DNA of 64,000 nt. Source: Phaseolus vulgaris. Lineage: Eukaryota; Streptophyta; Magnoliopsida; Fabales; Fabaceae. The number at the start of each line of letters is the position of its first letter. Positions within the stretch are counted from its first letter, which is position 1. The notes under the pieces are model-generated. The model made no database searches, was not told the origin of the DNA, and saw only the letters and a list, made by a program, of their open reading frames with translations. A program made the translations under genes and the position numbers. The stretch is taken from contig NC_023749.2 in the NCBI RefSeq assembly GCF_000499845.2, forward strand, positions 4,621,030-4,685,029, in the 5' to 3' direction. This document shows positions 1 to 10,740 of this stretch, piece after piece.

Positions 1-752
1 TATTAATGTTTTGATGTTATTGATAAATAACTTTTTATCTGTATGTTTATTTGATATTGGGGTAGGCTCTGATAAGCAGTTCCATTTGAATCTGTTGAGA
101 ACAATTCTGTGTTAAACTTTAGTACGAGAGAGACAGAGGAAACTATGTGTGTGATGGTGTCTTTGTATTTTCTTTTTCTGACTAAATACACTTGCTGTCC
201 TTCATCTTTCTTTTTTTGGTTTTAGTTCAATCTCCATGTTTAAAAGGTTCATCTGGATCTCTTGTGTCTTTGTCAGAACCAATTAATACTTTCGTCGATT
301 ATTTTTTTAATTAACAATGCTAATTATGGCAAACATAACAAACACTTATTTCACATGACATTTCTCACAGTTTATCAGGTCATATGTTACCAAATTTACC
401 AAGTTAGTATGGTAGAACAGAAACACTTTAAGGGAACCAGAATGAAACAAAAACACTTAAGAGCCTAAAAGTTTCTTTTAACCTATATTTCACCTTTCTT
501 TCTTTTTTAAGTATTTTTGTGACCTTGTAATGTTGTGGATTGGTTGTTGCAGTTTGAAATCAAATATTTTTATTACATGTATTTACTTTAATGTGTAAGC
601 AGATAATCTTGAATTGTGTTCTGTGCTGATTCTGTGATTTCATTGTTATGTTGTTTGCTTTTTAACATCTTACCCTTGACTAGTAAGTGTGTTTGATAAG
701 TTCTATAGCCCGTCATTTTTTAAAGAAAAGACAATTTCTTTTTTACTTGTAG

Positions 753-3700
753 GTTTGCTTCTGAACCTAATCTCACTCGCTATGCAAAGATAGCAATAAA
801 TCTGAATAACAAGACAGTCCGGGATGTAGCACTGAGGGTCAGGTGGATGAATGTAAGCTACATACCTGTTGTTGTCACAACACAAGTTGTTTATGTCACT
901 ATGAATGCCTTAACCTGTTTTCAGCTTAGATAGGGTTCTTATTGAAATTTGTGTGTCAGAGATGATACATAGTACTATTTTCTTTCATTATGCTTATTAC
1001 TGTCTTAAGGTTAAAGAATCATCTTACCTTCTGAAAGCAAAGGATAATTTATGAAGTTTCCACAATTAGAATGATTCTGGACAGTTACATAGCTTTTGCA
1101 AGTTGCAACACTCTCACTCTTAATGAAAAATAAAACAAGATGAGATTGTTTTAGGCTTAGCTTCTGCACACTCTGATTAAAATGAAGACAAATTCTCAGA
1201 GGCAGAGCCTGGTTTGTTATTGATTGCTCCTCTTCTTGGCCACTTATCTTAAGCAAACATTATTTTCTTTCCTTTTGGAGCTATCGTTATAACTCAAAGT
1301 TGTTGTATGCACCTGCAGGAGTTAAATTTACAATTTAATCAGCATATAGATCCAATAATCTACCACAAATATTCAATAAATATATATTTTATAAAAAGTT
1401 TCAAACAAGTTCCAAATTTCTTTAAATTGGTTACTTTCTCTGATTAATGACATGTGTGGCTTGCATTTTTGTACAGAAAAAAGAAAATTGCAAGAGAAGG
1501 AAAGATGATTTTTCAAGGAAAACTAAAGATAAAAAGGTATGGCTTACATTTATTTGATATCATGTATGTATGATTTGAATAGGTGTTTTGTGTTCTCACT
1601 TTGTGCATACCAGAGTAGATATATATATGCCTTTTAACATCTTTCACTGTCATATGCATGCTACAGTATCTTTCTGTTTCTTTTTGTTGTTTTCCTTTGC
1701 ATTTACTCTGGCAACCCATCCCACATTTAACCACACATATTTTCATGAGGGAAATATATAATACTACCCTCTCGTATGACTTACTACTTTGAACTGATAA
1801 TAAATATGAAAGCAAATGGTTAACCATTATATGCTGCTAAGGATTATTATAGCGAAATATTGTGATAGAAACTTGGATATTATTGGGTACCTAAGTCCCA
1901 CATCAAGTATATGAGATGTTCAGTCAAGTATTTTAGTGTTTGACTCTCCCCCCTAAGTAGCTATCCTTTGAGGGTGAATTTCTCAAGTGCCTGAGTACTT
2001 GTCAATTAGTATCAGAGTTGATAGTTGGTGTCTTGGAAGGAGCTACCTGCGGAGGGCTTTGACCAACAAGGAGTTGAGTGAAGTATCACTGAGTGAGGTA
2101 TCACGGAGTGAAGTTTCCTTGAGTGAAAGCTGGTGAGATGTGAACTCTTCGAGGTGTGCTATGTAAGGGTGGGCAAAAAATCCAAATTAGAAAATCCAAT
2201 TCATAATTATTCAAATCCATATTAGTTTTAATCCATTTAAATGAATTTATCTCAAATCCAAATCCATATTTTTGGATTTTAAATCCAATCCATTTAATTG
2301 GATATGGATTAGATATAGATTAGATACATTTTTAGATTATCCAAATTGCATTTTGGGTTGGATTTTGACTTGGCCAGATCCAGGTTAAGCCAAGACAATC
2401 CAGACCCAGGTTGAGCAAAGTCGGCCCAAGTCCACGTCAAGCTGAGTCGTCCGGGCCAAGGTCGAATCGAGTCGGTATGAGCCAAAGTCAACCAAGTCGT
2501 TTCGGGCCAAAGTCGAGTCGAGTCAACCCTAGGCCAAGTTGAGTTGAGTGATCGATATTGAGTTAGCTGTGGTCAATATCGAGCCGAGTTGGCCCAAGCC
2601 AATGTTTACTTGAGCCGGTCCATGTCCATGTCGAGCTGAGTCTTTCGTGTCCGATATGGAGTCCAGCGGGCCTGGGACGATATCCAGATGACCAGGCTAG
2701 GGCTGATAGCGAGCTGAGCTAGCCCGAGCCCATGACGAGTCGAGCAGGCCCGAGTCGATGTCGAGCCAAGCAAGCCCAGGCCGATGTGGATCTGAGCGAG
2801 CCCGACTCAATGTCGAGTCGTATGAGCTCAGGCCGATGTCGAGCAGTGCAGGCCCGGGCTGGTGTCGAGTCGTAGGGGCCCAGGCAGATGTCGAGTTGTT
2901 CGGACCCGGGCTGATGTTGAGTTGTTCGAGCCCGGGCCAATGTCGAGTCGTTCGGGCTCGGGCTGATGTCGAGTAGTTCGGCCTCGAGCAAATGTCGAGA
3001 CGTCCGGGCCCGAGCCAATGTCTAGTCGATTGGGCTCAGGTCGATGTCGTGATCAGCAATCCCATGCCAATGTCGAGTTGAGCAGTCCCGGGTTGATGTT
3101 CTGTCGACGGTCCCGGCTAGATGTCGAGCAGAGCGGGCCCGGGTCGATATTGGGTCGTACGGGCCTAGGCCCATGACGAGTCGTCCAGGCCCAAGTCGAT
3201 GTCAAGTTGTTTGGGCCCAGGCCGATGTCGAGTCGTATAGGCCCGAACCGATGACGAGTCGTTCGAGCCCAGGCCGATGTTGAGTCGTTCGGGCCCGGGC
3301 CAATGTCGAGTCGTTCAAGCCCAACCGATATAGAGTCGTTCGGTCTTGGACTGATATCGTGTCGTTCGAGTATGGGCCGATGTTAAGTCGTTCGGGCCTG
3401 GGTCGATGTTGAGTCGTTCGAGCCCGGGCGATATAGAGTCGTTCGAGTATGGGCCGATGTCAAGTCGTTCGGGTCTGGGCTGTTGACGTGACAAACAGTC
3501 TCGGGCCAATGTTGAGTCGAGCAATCTCGGGTCGATGTCGAGTCGAGCGATTTCGGGTCGATGTTGAGACGAGCGGGCCCGGGCGTATGTCGAGTCGTAC
3601 GGGCATGGGTCGATGTCGAGTCATTCGGGCCAAGGTAGATGTCGAGTTGTACGGGCTCGGGCCAATGTCGAGTCATTCGAGCACCGTCGATATCAAGTCG

Positions 3701-6700
3701 TTCGGGCCTGGGCCGATGTTGAGTCGTCCGGGCCGATCTGATGACGTGAACAACAGTTTCGGGCCAATGTCGAGACGAGCAATCTTGAATCGATGTCGAG
3801 TGGAGCGGTTCCAGGTCGATGTTGAGCCGAGCGGGCCCGTGCGTATGTAGAGTCGTACGGGCCAAAGTCGATGTCGAGTCGTTCGGGCCAAGACCGATGT
3901 CGAGTTGTACGGGCCCGGGCCAATGACGAGTCGTTCGAGCCCAGGCCGATGTCGAGTCGAGCGGGCCCGGGTAGACATCTAGTTGTACGGGCCTGAACCG
4001 ATATTGAGTCGTTCGGGTCACTCCGATATCAATTCGTTCGGGCCTGGGCCGATGTCGATTCGTTCGGGCCTGGGCCGATGTCGATTCGTTCGGGCCCGGT
4101 CCGATAACGTGACAAGTAGTCTCCAGCCAATGTCGAGTTGAGCAATCTCGGGTCGATGCCGAGCCGAGCGGGCCCGTGCCGATGTCAAGTCATTTGAGCT
4201 AGTGCTGATGCCGATTCGTTCGGGCTCGGGTCGATGTTGAGTCGTTCGGGCCTGGGTCGATGTCTAGTCGTTCGGGTCCGAGCCGATGACGTGACCGGCA
4301 GTCTCTAGCCAATGTCGAGTCGAACGGGCCCGGGCCGATGTCTAGTCGTCTGGACTCAGGCCGATGTCGAGTAGTACGGGCCTGAGTTGGTGTCGAGTCG
4401 TATGGGACCAGGCCGATGTCAAGTCGTTTGAGCTCAGGTCGATGTCGATTCGTTCAGGCTCAGGCCGATATCAAGTCGTATGGGCTCAGGTCGATGTCGA
4501 GTAGTAAGATCCCGGGTTGGTGTCGACCCGTTCGGGCCTTGACTGATATCGTTTCGTTCGAGTCTGTGTCGATGTCAAGTCGTACAGGCCTGTGGCTGAT
4601 GTCGAGTCGTACGGGCCCGGGCAGATGTCAAGTTGTACAAACCCGGGCCGATGCCGAGTCGTTGAGCCCAGGCCGATGTTGAGCCGTTCGGGCCTTGACC
4701 AATATCGTTTCGTTCGGTCTTGGACTGATATCGTGTCGTTCGAGTATGGGCCGATGTCAAGTCGTTTGGGCCCGGGCCGTTGACGTGACCAACAATCTCG
4801 GGCCAATGTCGAGTCGATGTCGAGTCGAGTGGTCTCGGGTCGATGTTGAGACGAGCGGGCCCGGGCGTATGTCGAGTCGTACGGGCGTGGGTCGATGTCG
4901 AGTCATTCGGGCCAAGGTAGATGTCGAGTTGTACGGGCTCGGGCCAATGTTGAGTTGTTCGAGCCCCGCCGATATCAAGTCGTTCGGGCCTGGGCCAATG
5001 TTGAGTCGTCCGGGCCCGATCCGATGACGTGAACAATAGTCTCAAGCCAATGTCGAGACGAGCAATCTCGAGTGGAGCGGTTCCAGGTCGATGTTGAGCC
5101 GAGTGGGCCCGTGCGTATGTAGATTCGTACGAGCCTAAGTCGATGTCGAGTCGTTCGGGCCAAGGCCGATGTCGAGTTGTACGGACCGGACCCGGGCCAA
5201 TGACGAGTTGTTCGAGCCCAGGCCGATGTCGAGTCGAGCGGGCCCGGGTAGATATGTAGTCGTACGGGCCTGGGCCGATGTTGAGTCGTTCGGGTCCCGC
5301 CGATATCGAGTCGTTCGGGCCGAGGTCGATGTCGAGTTGTATGGGTCCCGGCCGATGACGAGTCGTTCGAGCCCAGGCCGATGTCGAGTCGAGCGGGCCC
5401 AGGCAGATATCTAGTCGTACGGGCCCGACCAGATGTCGAGTAGTTCGGGCGCTGTCGATATCGAGTCGTTCGGGCCTGGGCCAATGTTGAGTCGTCCGGG
5501 CTCGGGCCGATGATGTGACCAACTTTCTCGGGCCAATGTCCAATCGAGCGAGCCTGGGTCGATGTCGAGGCATTTGGGCCCGTGCTGATGTCAATTCGTT
5601 CGGGCTCGGGTCGATGTTGAGTCGTTCGGGCCTAGGTCGATGTGTAATCGTCCGGGCCCGAGCCGATGACGTGACCAACAGTCTTTGTCCAATGTCGAGT
5701 CGAGAAGTCTCAGGTCCATGTCGAGTTGTCCGGACTCAACGAGGGCTCAGGCCGATGTCGAGTAGTACGGGCCCGGGTCAGTGTCGAGTCGTACGGGGCC
5801 AGATCGATGTTGAGTCGTTCGAGCCCGGGTCGATGTCGAGTCGATCGGGCTCAGCCCGATGTCGAGTCGTTCGGGGCCAGATCGATGCCGAGTCGTTCGA
5901 GCCTGGGCCGATGTCGAGTCGTTCGGGCTCAGCTCGATGTTGAGTCTATCGGGCTTAGCCCGATGTCGAGTCGTTCGGGCTCAGCCCGATGTCAAGTCGT
6001 TCGGGCCTGGGCCAATGTCAAGTCGTTCGGGCTTGGGCCGATGACGTGACCAGCACTCTCTGGCCAATGTCGAGTCGAGCAATCTCGGGATAATGTCTAG
6101 TTGAGCATTCCCGAGTCGATGTTGAACTGAGCGGGCCCGCGCTGATGTCGAGTTGTACGGGTCTGGGTCGATAACGAGTCGTTCAAGCCCAGGCCGATGT
6201 CGAGTCGTTCGGGCCCCGTCGATATCGAGTCCTTTAGGCCTGGGCTGATGTTGAGTCGTCTAGGCCCGGGCCGATGACGTGACCAGCAGTCTCGAGCCAA
6301 TGTCGAGTTGCGGGTCCGGGCGAATGTTGAGTCGTTTGAGCCCGTGCTAATTTCGATTCGTTCGGGCTCAGGTTGATGTCGAGTCGTTTGAGCCCGTGCT
6401 AATTTCGATTCGTTCGGGCTCAGGTTGATGTCGAGTCGTTTGGGCCTGGGTCGATGTCTAGTCGTCCGGGCTCGAGCTGATGACGTGACCAGCAGTATAT
6501 CCATTGTCGAGTCGTTTGGGCCCGGGCCGATGTCGAGTCGTATGGGCCCAGCTCCATGTTGAATTGTTCGAGCCTGGGCCGATGTTGAGTCGTACGGGCC
6601 CAGCTCCATGTTGAATTGTTCGAGCCTGGGCCGATGTTGAGTCGATTGGGCTCAGACCGATGTCAAGTCCTTTGGGCTGGGCCGATGACGTGACTAACAA

Positions 6701-9700
6701 TCTCGGGCCAATGACGAGTCGAGCAATCTCGGGTCGATGTCGAGCCGAGCGGTCTCGGGTCGATGTTGAGCCGAGCGAGCCCGGGCTGATGTCAAGTCGT
6801 TTGGGCCCAGGCCAATGTCGATTAGTTCGGGCTCGGGCTGATGTCGAGTCGTCCGGGTTTGGGCGATGTCTAGTCGTCCGGGCCCGTGTCGATGACGTGA
6901 CCAGCAGTCTCCGGCTAATGTCGAGTCGAGCATTCTTAGATTGATGTGGATTCGAGCGAGCCCGAACCGATGTCGAGTCGTCCGTGCCCAGGCCGATATT
7001 GATTCGTACGGTCCCGAGGTCGATGTTGAGTTGTATGGGCCCGGGCAGTTGTGGAGTCATACGGGCCCGAGCCGATGTCGAGTCGTATGAGCTCAGGCCG
7101 ATGTCGTGATCAGCAATCGTAGGCCAATTTCGAGTCGAGCAGCCCCTGGTCGATGTCCGGCCAAGCGGTCCCGGGTAGATATCGGGTCCTACGAGCTCAG
7201 GCCGATGTTGAGTCGTCCAGGTTCGGGTTGTTGTCGAGTCGAGCAGTCCTGGGTCGATGTCGATGTCAAGTCATTTGGGCCTGGGTCGATGTCTAGTCGT
7301 TTGGGCCTGGGTCAATGTCTAGTCGTTCGGGCCCGAGCCGATCACGTGACCAACAATCTCTGGCCAATGTCGAGTCGAGCAGTCTTAGGTCGATGTCGAG
7401 TCGAACGAGCTCGGGCCGATTTCGAGGCGTCTGGGCTCGGGTCTATGTTTAGTCGTCTAGACTCGGGTTGATTTTGGGTCAATTGTGCCTGAGTCGATGT
7501 CGAGTCGTTCGGGCTCAGGATTTCGAGTGGTCCAGGCCCGAGCCGATGTTGAGTCTAGTTGGTCCGCGTCCAAGGTGAGTCGGCTTAGGCCCAGTTCGAA
7601 CCAAGTTAGTTTGTGTCCATATCTAAATAGATTTAAAGTATTTTACAAAGTGGATTTAATTTAATTAACAGAGGATTTAATCCACCTTAAATGGATTTTT
7701 TAAATCCATTTATTTGAATTTGGATTGGATAATCCATGACCACCCGTAGAGTGTGTTTGTTTCCATGGAGGAGGAGGGAGAGGGTGCTTTTTGTGTTTGT
7801 TTCAAGGGTTTTGAGGGTGGGGGAGTGGATGGGGGAGATGGTGAGTGATTTTTTCATTCTTCACAAAATGAAGAGTTTTGTGGGGATTAATGTACGATGG
7901 TTGTATTTTACCAAAATATCCTTGGGCATGCATTTTATTACAATATCAAAATTAAATATTACATAAATTTATTTATAATTTAAAAAATATTTAATTATAC
8001 TATTAATAACAACATACAATTGTAAATAATGAAAATAAAAAAAATTATAATATTAACAAAATATATATAGTTATATAAAATAATAAATGAATATAATAAT
8101 AAATATTATTTTCATAAATTTTAATATGTTTAATAATTTTATTTCAATTTAACACAAAAATATTTTCTATTATATTTTTTAATTTTTTATTAAAAAATAT
8201 AAGTAATTATGAATATTATATATTAAAAAATTTAATTAATTCAAACCTACACACCAAAAGAATCATAATTAATTCTTTAAATATTTTTTAATAACAAGGA
8301 CAAATTTGTAAACATACAATTAATCATCATCACAAATCCACTCTATCATCCCTCAGTCCAAACAACCTCACATATCCTCACTCATCCTCTCTAATTCTCA
8401 CAAATCCACTCACTCCCCTCCTCCCAAATCCCCTCCTATGATAGGAACTCCATGGAGTATTTAAGTGTTTGGTTCTCCCCATCCCCCTTAGTGGCTAGCT
8501 TTTGAGCATGGGTTCCTTAAGTCCGTGGATACTTATCATATTGTTAATGGATTAGCTCCTTGGCTTTTATTTTTTGTTGTAGCAAACATTTCCATTTACT
8601 GCACATTATGATATCACCTCCTTTTGGTGTTGTAAGGTCTTTTTCTATTCAGGTGGAGAGATTATTTTCTTTCTCCATGGAATTGCATTTGCTGGTTATT
8701 ATTATACCTTCGCTCTTGAAATAGGCTAAGCATCATATATGTTAAATGTTCTAAACAGGAAAAAGCTAGCATGTAATTTCTCTCATTTTTACATATTAAA
8801 TAAGGAAAAGGTTGGCTTGAAAAATTACCAATGAAAAAAAACTGAAAAAGGAAGCAAGAGCTATGTAACATATAGTTGCATTTATGGAAAACTGTTTTTT
8901 TTTTTCAGGAAAAGGCTACAGATCCTGCAGTGAGGTCATCTCACTTTACTGCTCAATCTAATGTTTCCCTATATGCTCCTGCAATGAAGATGATAGACAA
9001 TGATGACAGCATCTCTCATAAAGGTTTGTTTCTTTCATAGCAGTAAATATTTTGATGTTTGCATTTATGATTTATGTCTTGTAGGTCCTTTTCATTGCTT
9101 TGGAGATCTCATGTATTTGCATGTTCCTTTTGAATATTGAAGTTTCTGCTTTGATCTTTGCATTGTTCTTTTTGTAGCTATTGGAGGCCCTGCAGGTGAG
9201 CTCTTAGAGCAAAATGCACAGGCCTTGAATAACATTTCTACCAATCTTGCTGCTCTTCAGGTGAGTTCTTTCCCAGTTTAATTGATTTAACCTGATGCAT
9301 GCAAAAATAATCTCTTCATCTAAAAGGATAAAACACAATATCTCGGTAGTGAACACTCAGATGTTAGATTCTTCATCCTGTTATTGGTTAAGGCTTGTAA
9401 AACTATGTTTATACAGATCTATCAATTACAACATTTCTGAAAGTTCAAAAAATGTTAAAGATGTGAGCATAAAGTGTATACTTGGGTTCTATTCAAAGTG
9501 AAAACAATTACCAATATAAGACCAGAATATTCGGAGGACTCTTTTGACCAAACAAATATATGTCCATAAAGCTTTTTTTTTTCTTCAAATCAGAAGACTT
9601 ATTTTGAATTTATATATAGGTCGTTCACTGATTACTCATTGTACAAAGGGGAGGTTTAAATTCACATGTTTTTCATTTCTCACTATATCTTTGTTTCCAG

Positions 9701-10740
9701 TTTCAGGATAACATCAATCTTTTCAGCCAAACGAGAGACAACATCATCACAATTTTGAATGAGTAAGTTAGAAACCGTTTCTTGGTTGTTTAAAAGTATA
9801 TTATATATACCAGAGGCTAGTAGTCCATGTGTGAATGACTGAAAGTCCTTGATCAATATTCAACAGGAAACTAAAGTGAAACAACAATTCTGTAACTCTC
9901 TTTTTAATTCTCAATCAGCAGGTATAATAAGGGAGAGAAGAGCTTTGTGTTTATAATTTTGTTCTTATAATTTCAGCGGAGTTGGATTTGTTTCAAAAAC
10001 AAACTTGTTTTAGTTGTGAAATATCATTACATTAAACTAAAACTAGTTTAAATTGAGTGCTCCTATCATTTTACTGTCATTAAGGTTGTAAGATCCTGCC
10101 ATGATTTTTTTTTATCAGCAAAAAAATAATTAAATTAAAGGGAACACTTCAGGGGTGTTCCAACCCGTATACAAAAACACTGTCATGTCCTTTAAATTAG
10201 AATAATGTCAGATAAATATCATTTTAGCCCTTGAAATGCACAACATAACCATCACTATAGTCCTTAAATTTTTATAAGTCACTAATCTTTATGTCCCTAA
10301 CGAAACTAGTAGCAAGGACTAATATGACTAACTAATTTCAATTTCAGGGTTATTTGATAATTTTCTAACTTCAGGAACACTAATATGACAGCAGTCCACA
10401 ATTTCAGTGATTAAAATGGTAGTTTACTCTTCATGAGTCTTCCTAACAAATGCAAGATGTTAAGTAAAAGAACCTATTCATGACAAACATGTAATACATT
10501 TGGAACTTTTATAGAAGTGTATTATTTTCTAGTTCTTTTATACTTAACTGTTCTACAAGAACTCTTCTGCATTCCTCTTCATTAATTTTTTTCTTCTTCT
10601 TATTTGACTCTTTGTCTTACTATTTTGGCAGCATGAATGACATGTCAGATATAATGAAGCAAATGCCACCTCTTCCTTTGAAGATCAATGAAACTATACT
10701 CAACTCCATATTTCCAAAAACAATTCACCAGATGCTATAA
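753..10740 (+). CDS. DUF3755 family protein, 3' part (5' end outside window)
   Basis: Six coding exons join in frame: 753-852, 1477-1536, 8909-9023, 9178-9260, 9701-9762 and 10632-10740 (TAA). They give about 175 residues, entered one base into a codon, so at least one upstream exon lies left of the window. The first exon reads RYAKIAINLNNKTVRDVAL followed by RVRWMN, a SANT/Myb-like piece. It is followed by a basic KKENCKRRK stretch and a C-terminal block with IGGPAGELLEQNAQALNNIS and NINLFSQTRDNIITILND. I recognise this arrangement as the plant DUF3755 family (Arabidopsis At3g07565-like). Its function is unknown to me; a nuclear, DNA-associated role would be a guess from the SANT-like start. 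The second intron in the window (1537-8908) is 7.4 kb and filled with nested repeats, while the others are under about 900 bp. All splice sites are GT..AG and in phase. Confidence 0.85.
2167..7745. mobile_element. TIR-bounded element carrying a minisatellite array
   Basis: The left edge begins GGGTGGGCAAAAAATCCAAA at 2167. The right edge read on the minus strand begins GGGTGGTCATGGATTATCCA at 7745. Both edges continue as AT-rich sequence dense in AATCCAAATCC and TGGATTT motifs, on opposite strands, for roughly 150-200 bp. Between them lies the GC-rich minisatellite. There is no transposase-like frame. A short GTA occurs outside both ends (with one extra A on the left), but no convincing longer target-site duplication is visible, so the superfamily is undecided (hAT-like and Mutator-like ends can both look like this). 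A non-autonomous DNA transposon with a tandem-repeat core fits best. Confidence 0.6.
2380..7610. repeat. GC-rich minisatellite, 26-bp unit, about 200 copies
   Basis: The unit is close to TTCGGGCCTGGGCCGATGTT followed by GAGTCG, 26 bp long, and repeats with point variation for about 5.2 kb. GC content is far above the AT-rich surroundings. Longer periods are visible. Two perfect 52-bp (two-unit) duplications lie at 6329-6380/6381-6432 and near 6544/6596. A block around 3572-3760 recurs around 4857-5045 with an offset of about 1.28 kb. A variant unit containing TGACGTGAC is interspersed roughly every 150-500 bp. Long open frames occur here on both strands only because the unit lacks stops in several frames; their translations are low-complexity and I do not regard them as genes. 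Confidence 0.9.
7746..8450. mobile_element. MITE-like element with purine-rich and pyrimidine-rich ends
   Basis: The left end (7746-7855) is G-rich on the + strand, with GTTTGTTTCCATGGAGGAGG and repeated GGGGAGTGGATGGG-type runs. The right end (about 8335-8450) is the C-rich counterpart, with CACTCACTCCCCTCCTCCC and CAAATCCACTC. The core between is extremely AT-rich (7930-8330). The ends are an imperfect inverted repeat, not a clean TIR. They resemble the GGGTGAGTGG/CACTCACCC ends of the element at 36684-37919, so a common family is possible. It has no coding capacity. It sits immediately right of the minisatellite element inside the same intron. Confidence 0.45.

Larger units (their letters stand above)
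1886..8538 (+). mobile_element. Small LTR (TRIM-like) element, interrupted by nested insertions
   Basis: A segment at 1886-2004 is repeated in diverged form at about 8450-8538. Shared stretches include GTGTTTGRCTCTCC, CCCTAAGTAGCTA versus CCTTAGTGGCTAG, and the ends ACTTGTCA versus ACTTATCA. Just after the left copy, TTAGTATCAGAGTT (2006-2019) resembles a primer binding site complementary to initiator tRNA-Met. The 5 bases TATTG stand directly left of the left copy (1881-1885) and directly right of the right copy (8539-8543), as a target-site duplication would. No gag or pol frame is present, so this is a non-autonomous TRIM-like element. The left LTR would begin GGTACC, not the usual TG, and the right LTR lacks its beginning. 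The interior was invaded by the element at 2167-7745 and a further one up to about 8450. Confidence 0.55.

Noticed and set aside
4575..5678. A 367-codon open frame on the minus strand, and several others between 2719 and 7471 on both strands.
   Set aside because: They lie wholly inside the 26-bp minisatellite, translate into low-complexity Arg/Ser/Thr-rich repeats, and overlap one another on both strands.
2380..7610. Regular repeats with spacers, reminiscent of a CRISPR array.
   Set aside because: The repeats are contiguous variants of one 26-bp unit without unique spacers, and the DNA is a plant nuclear intron.
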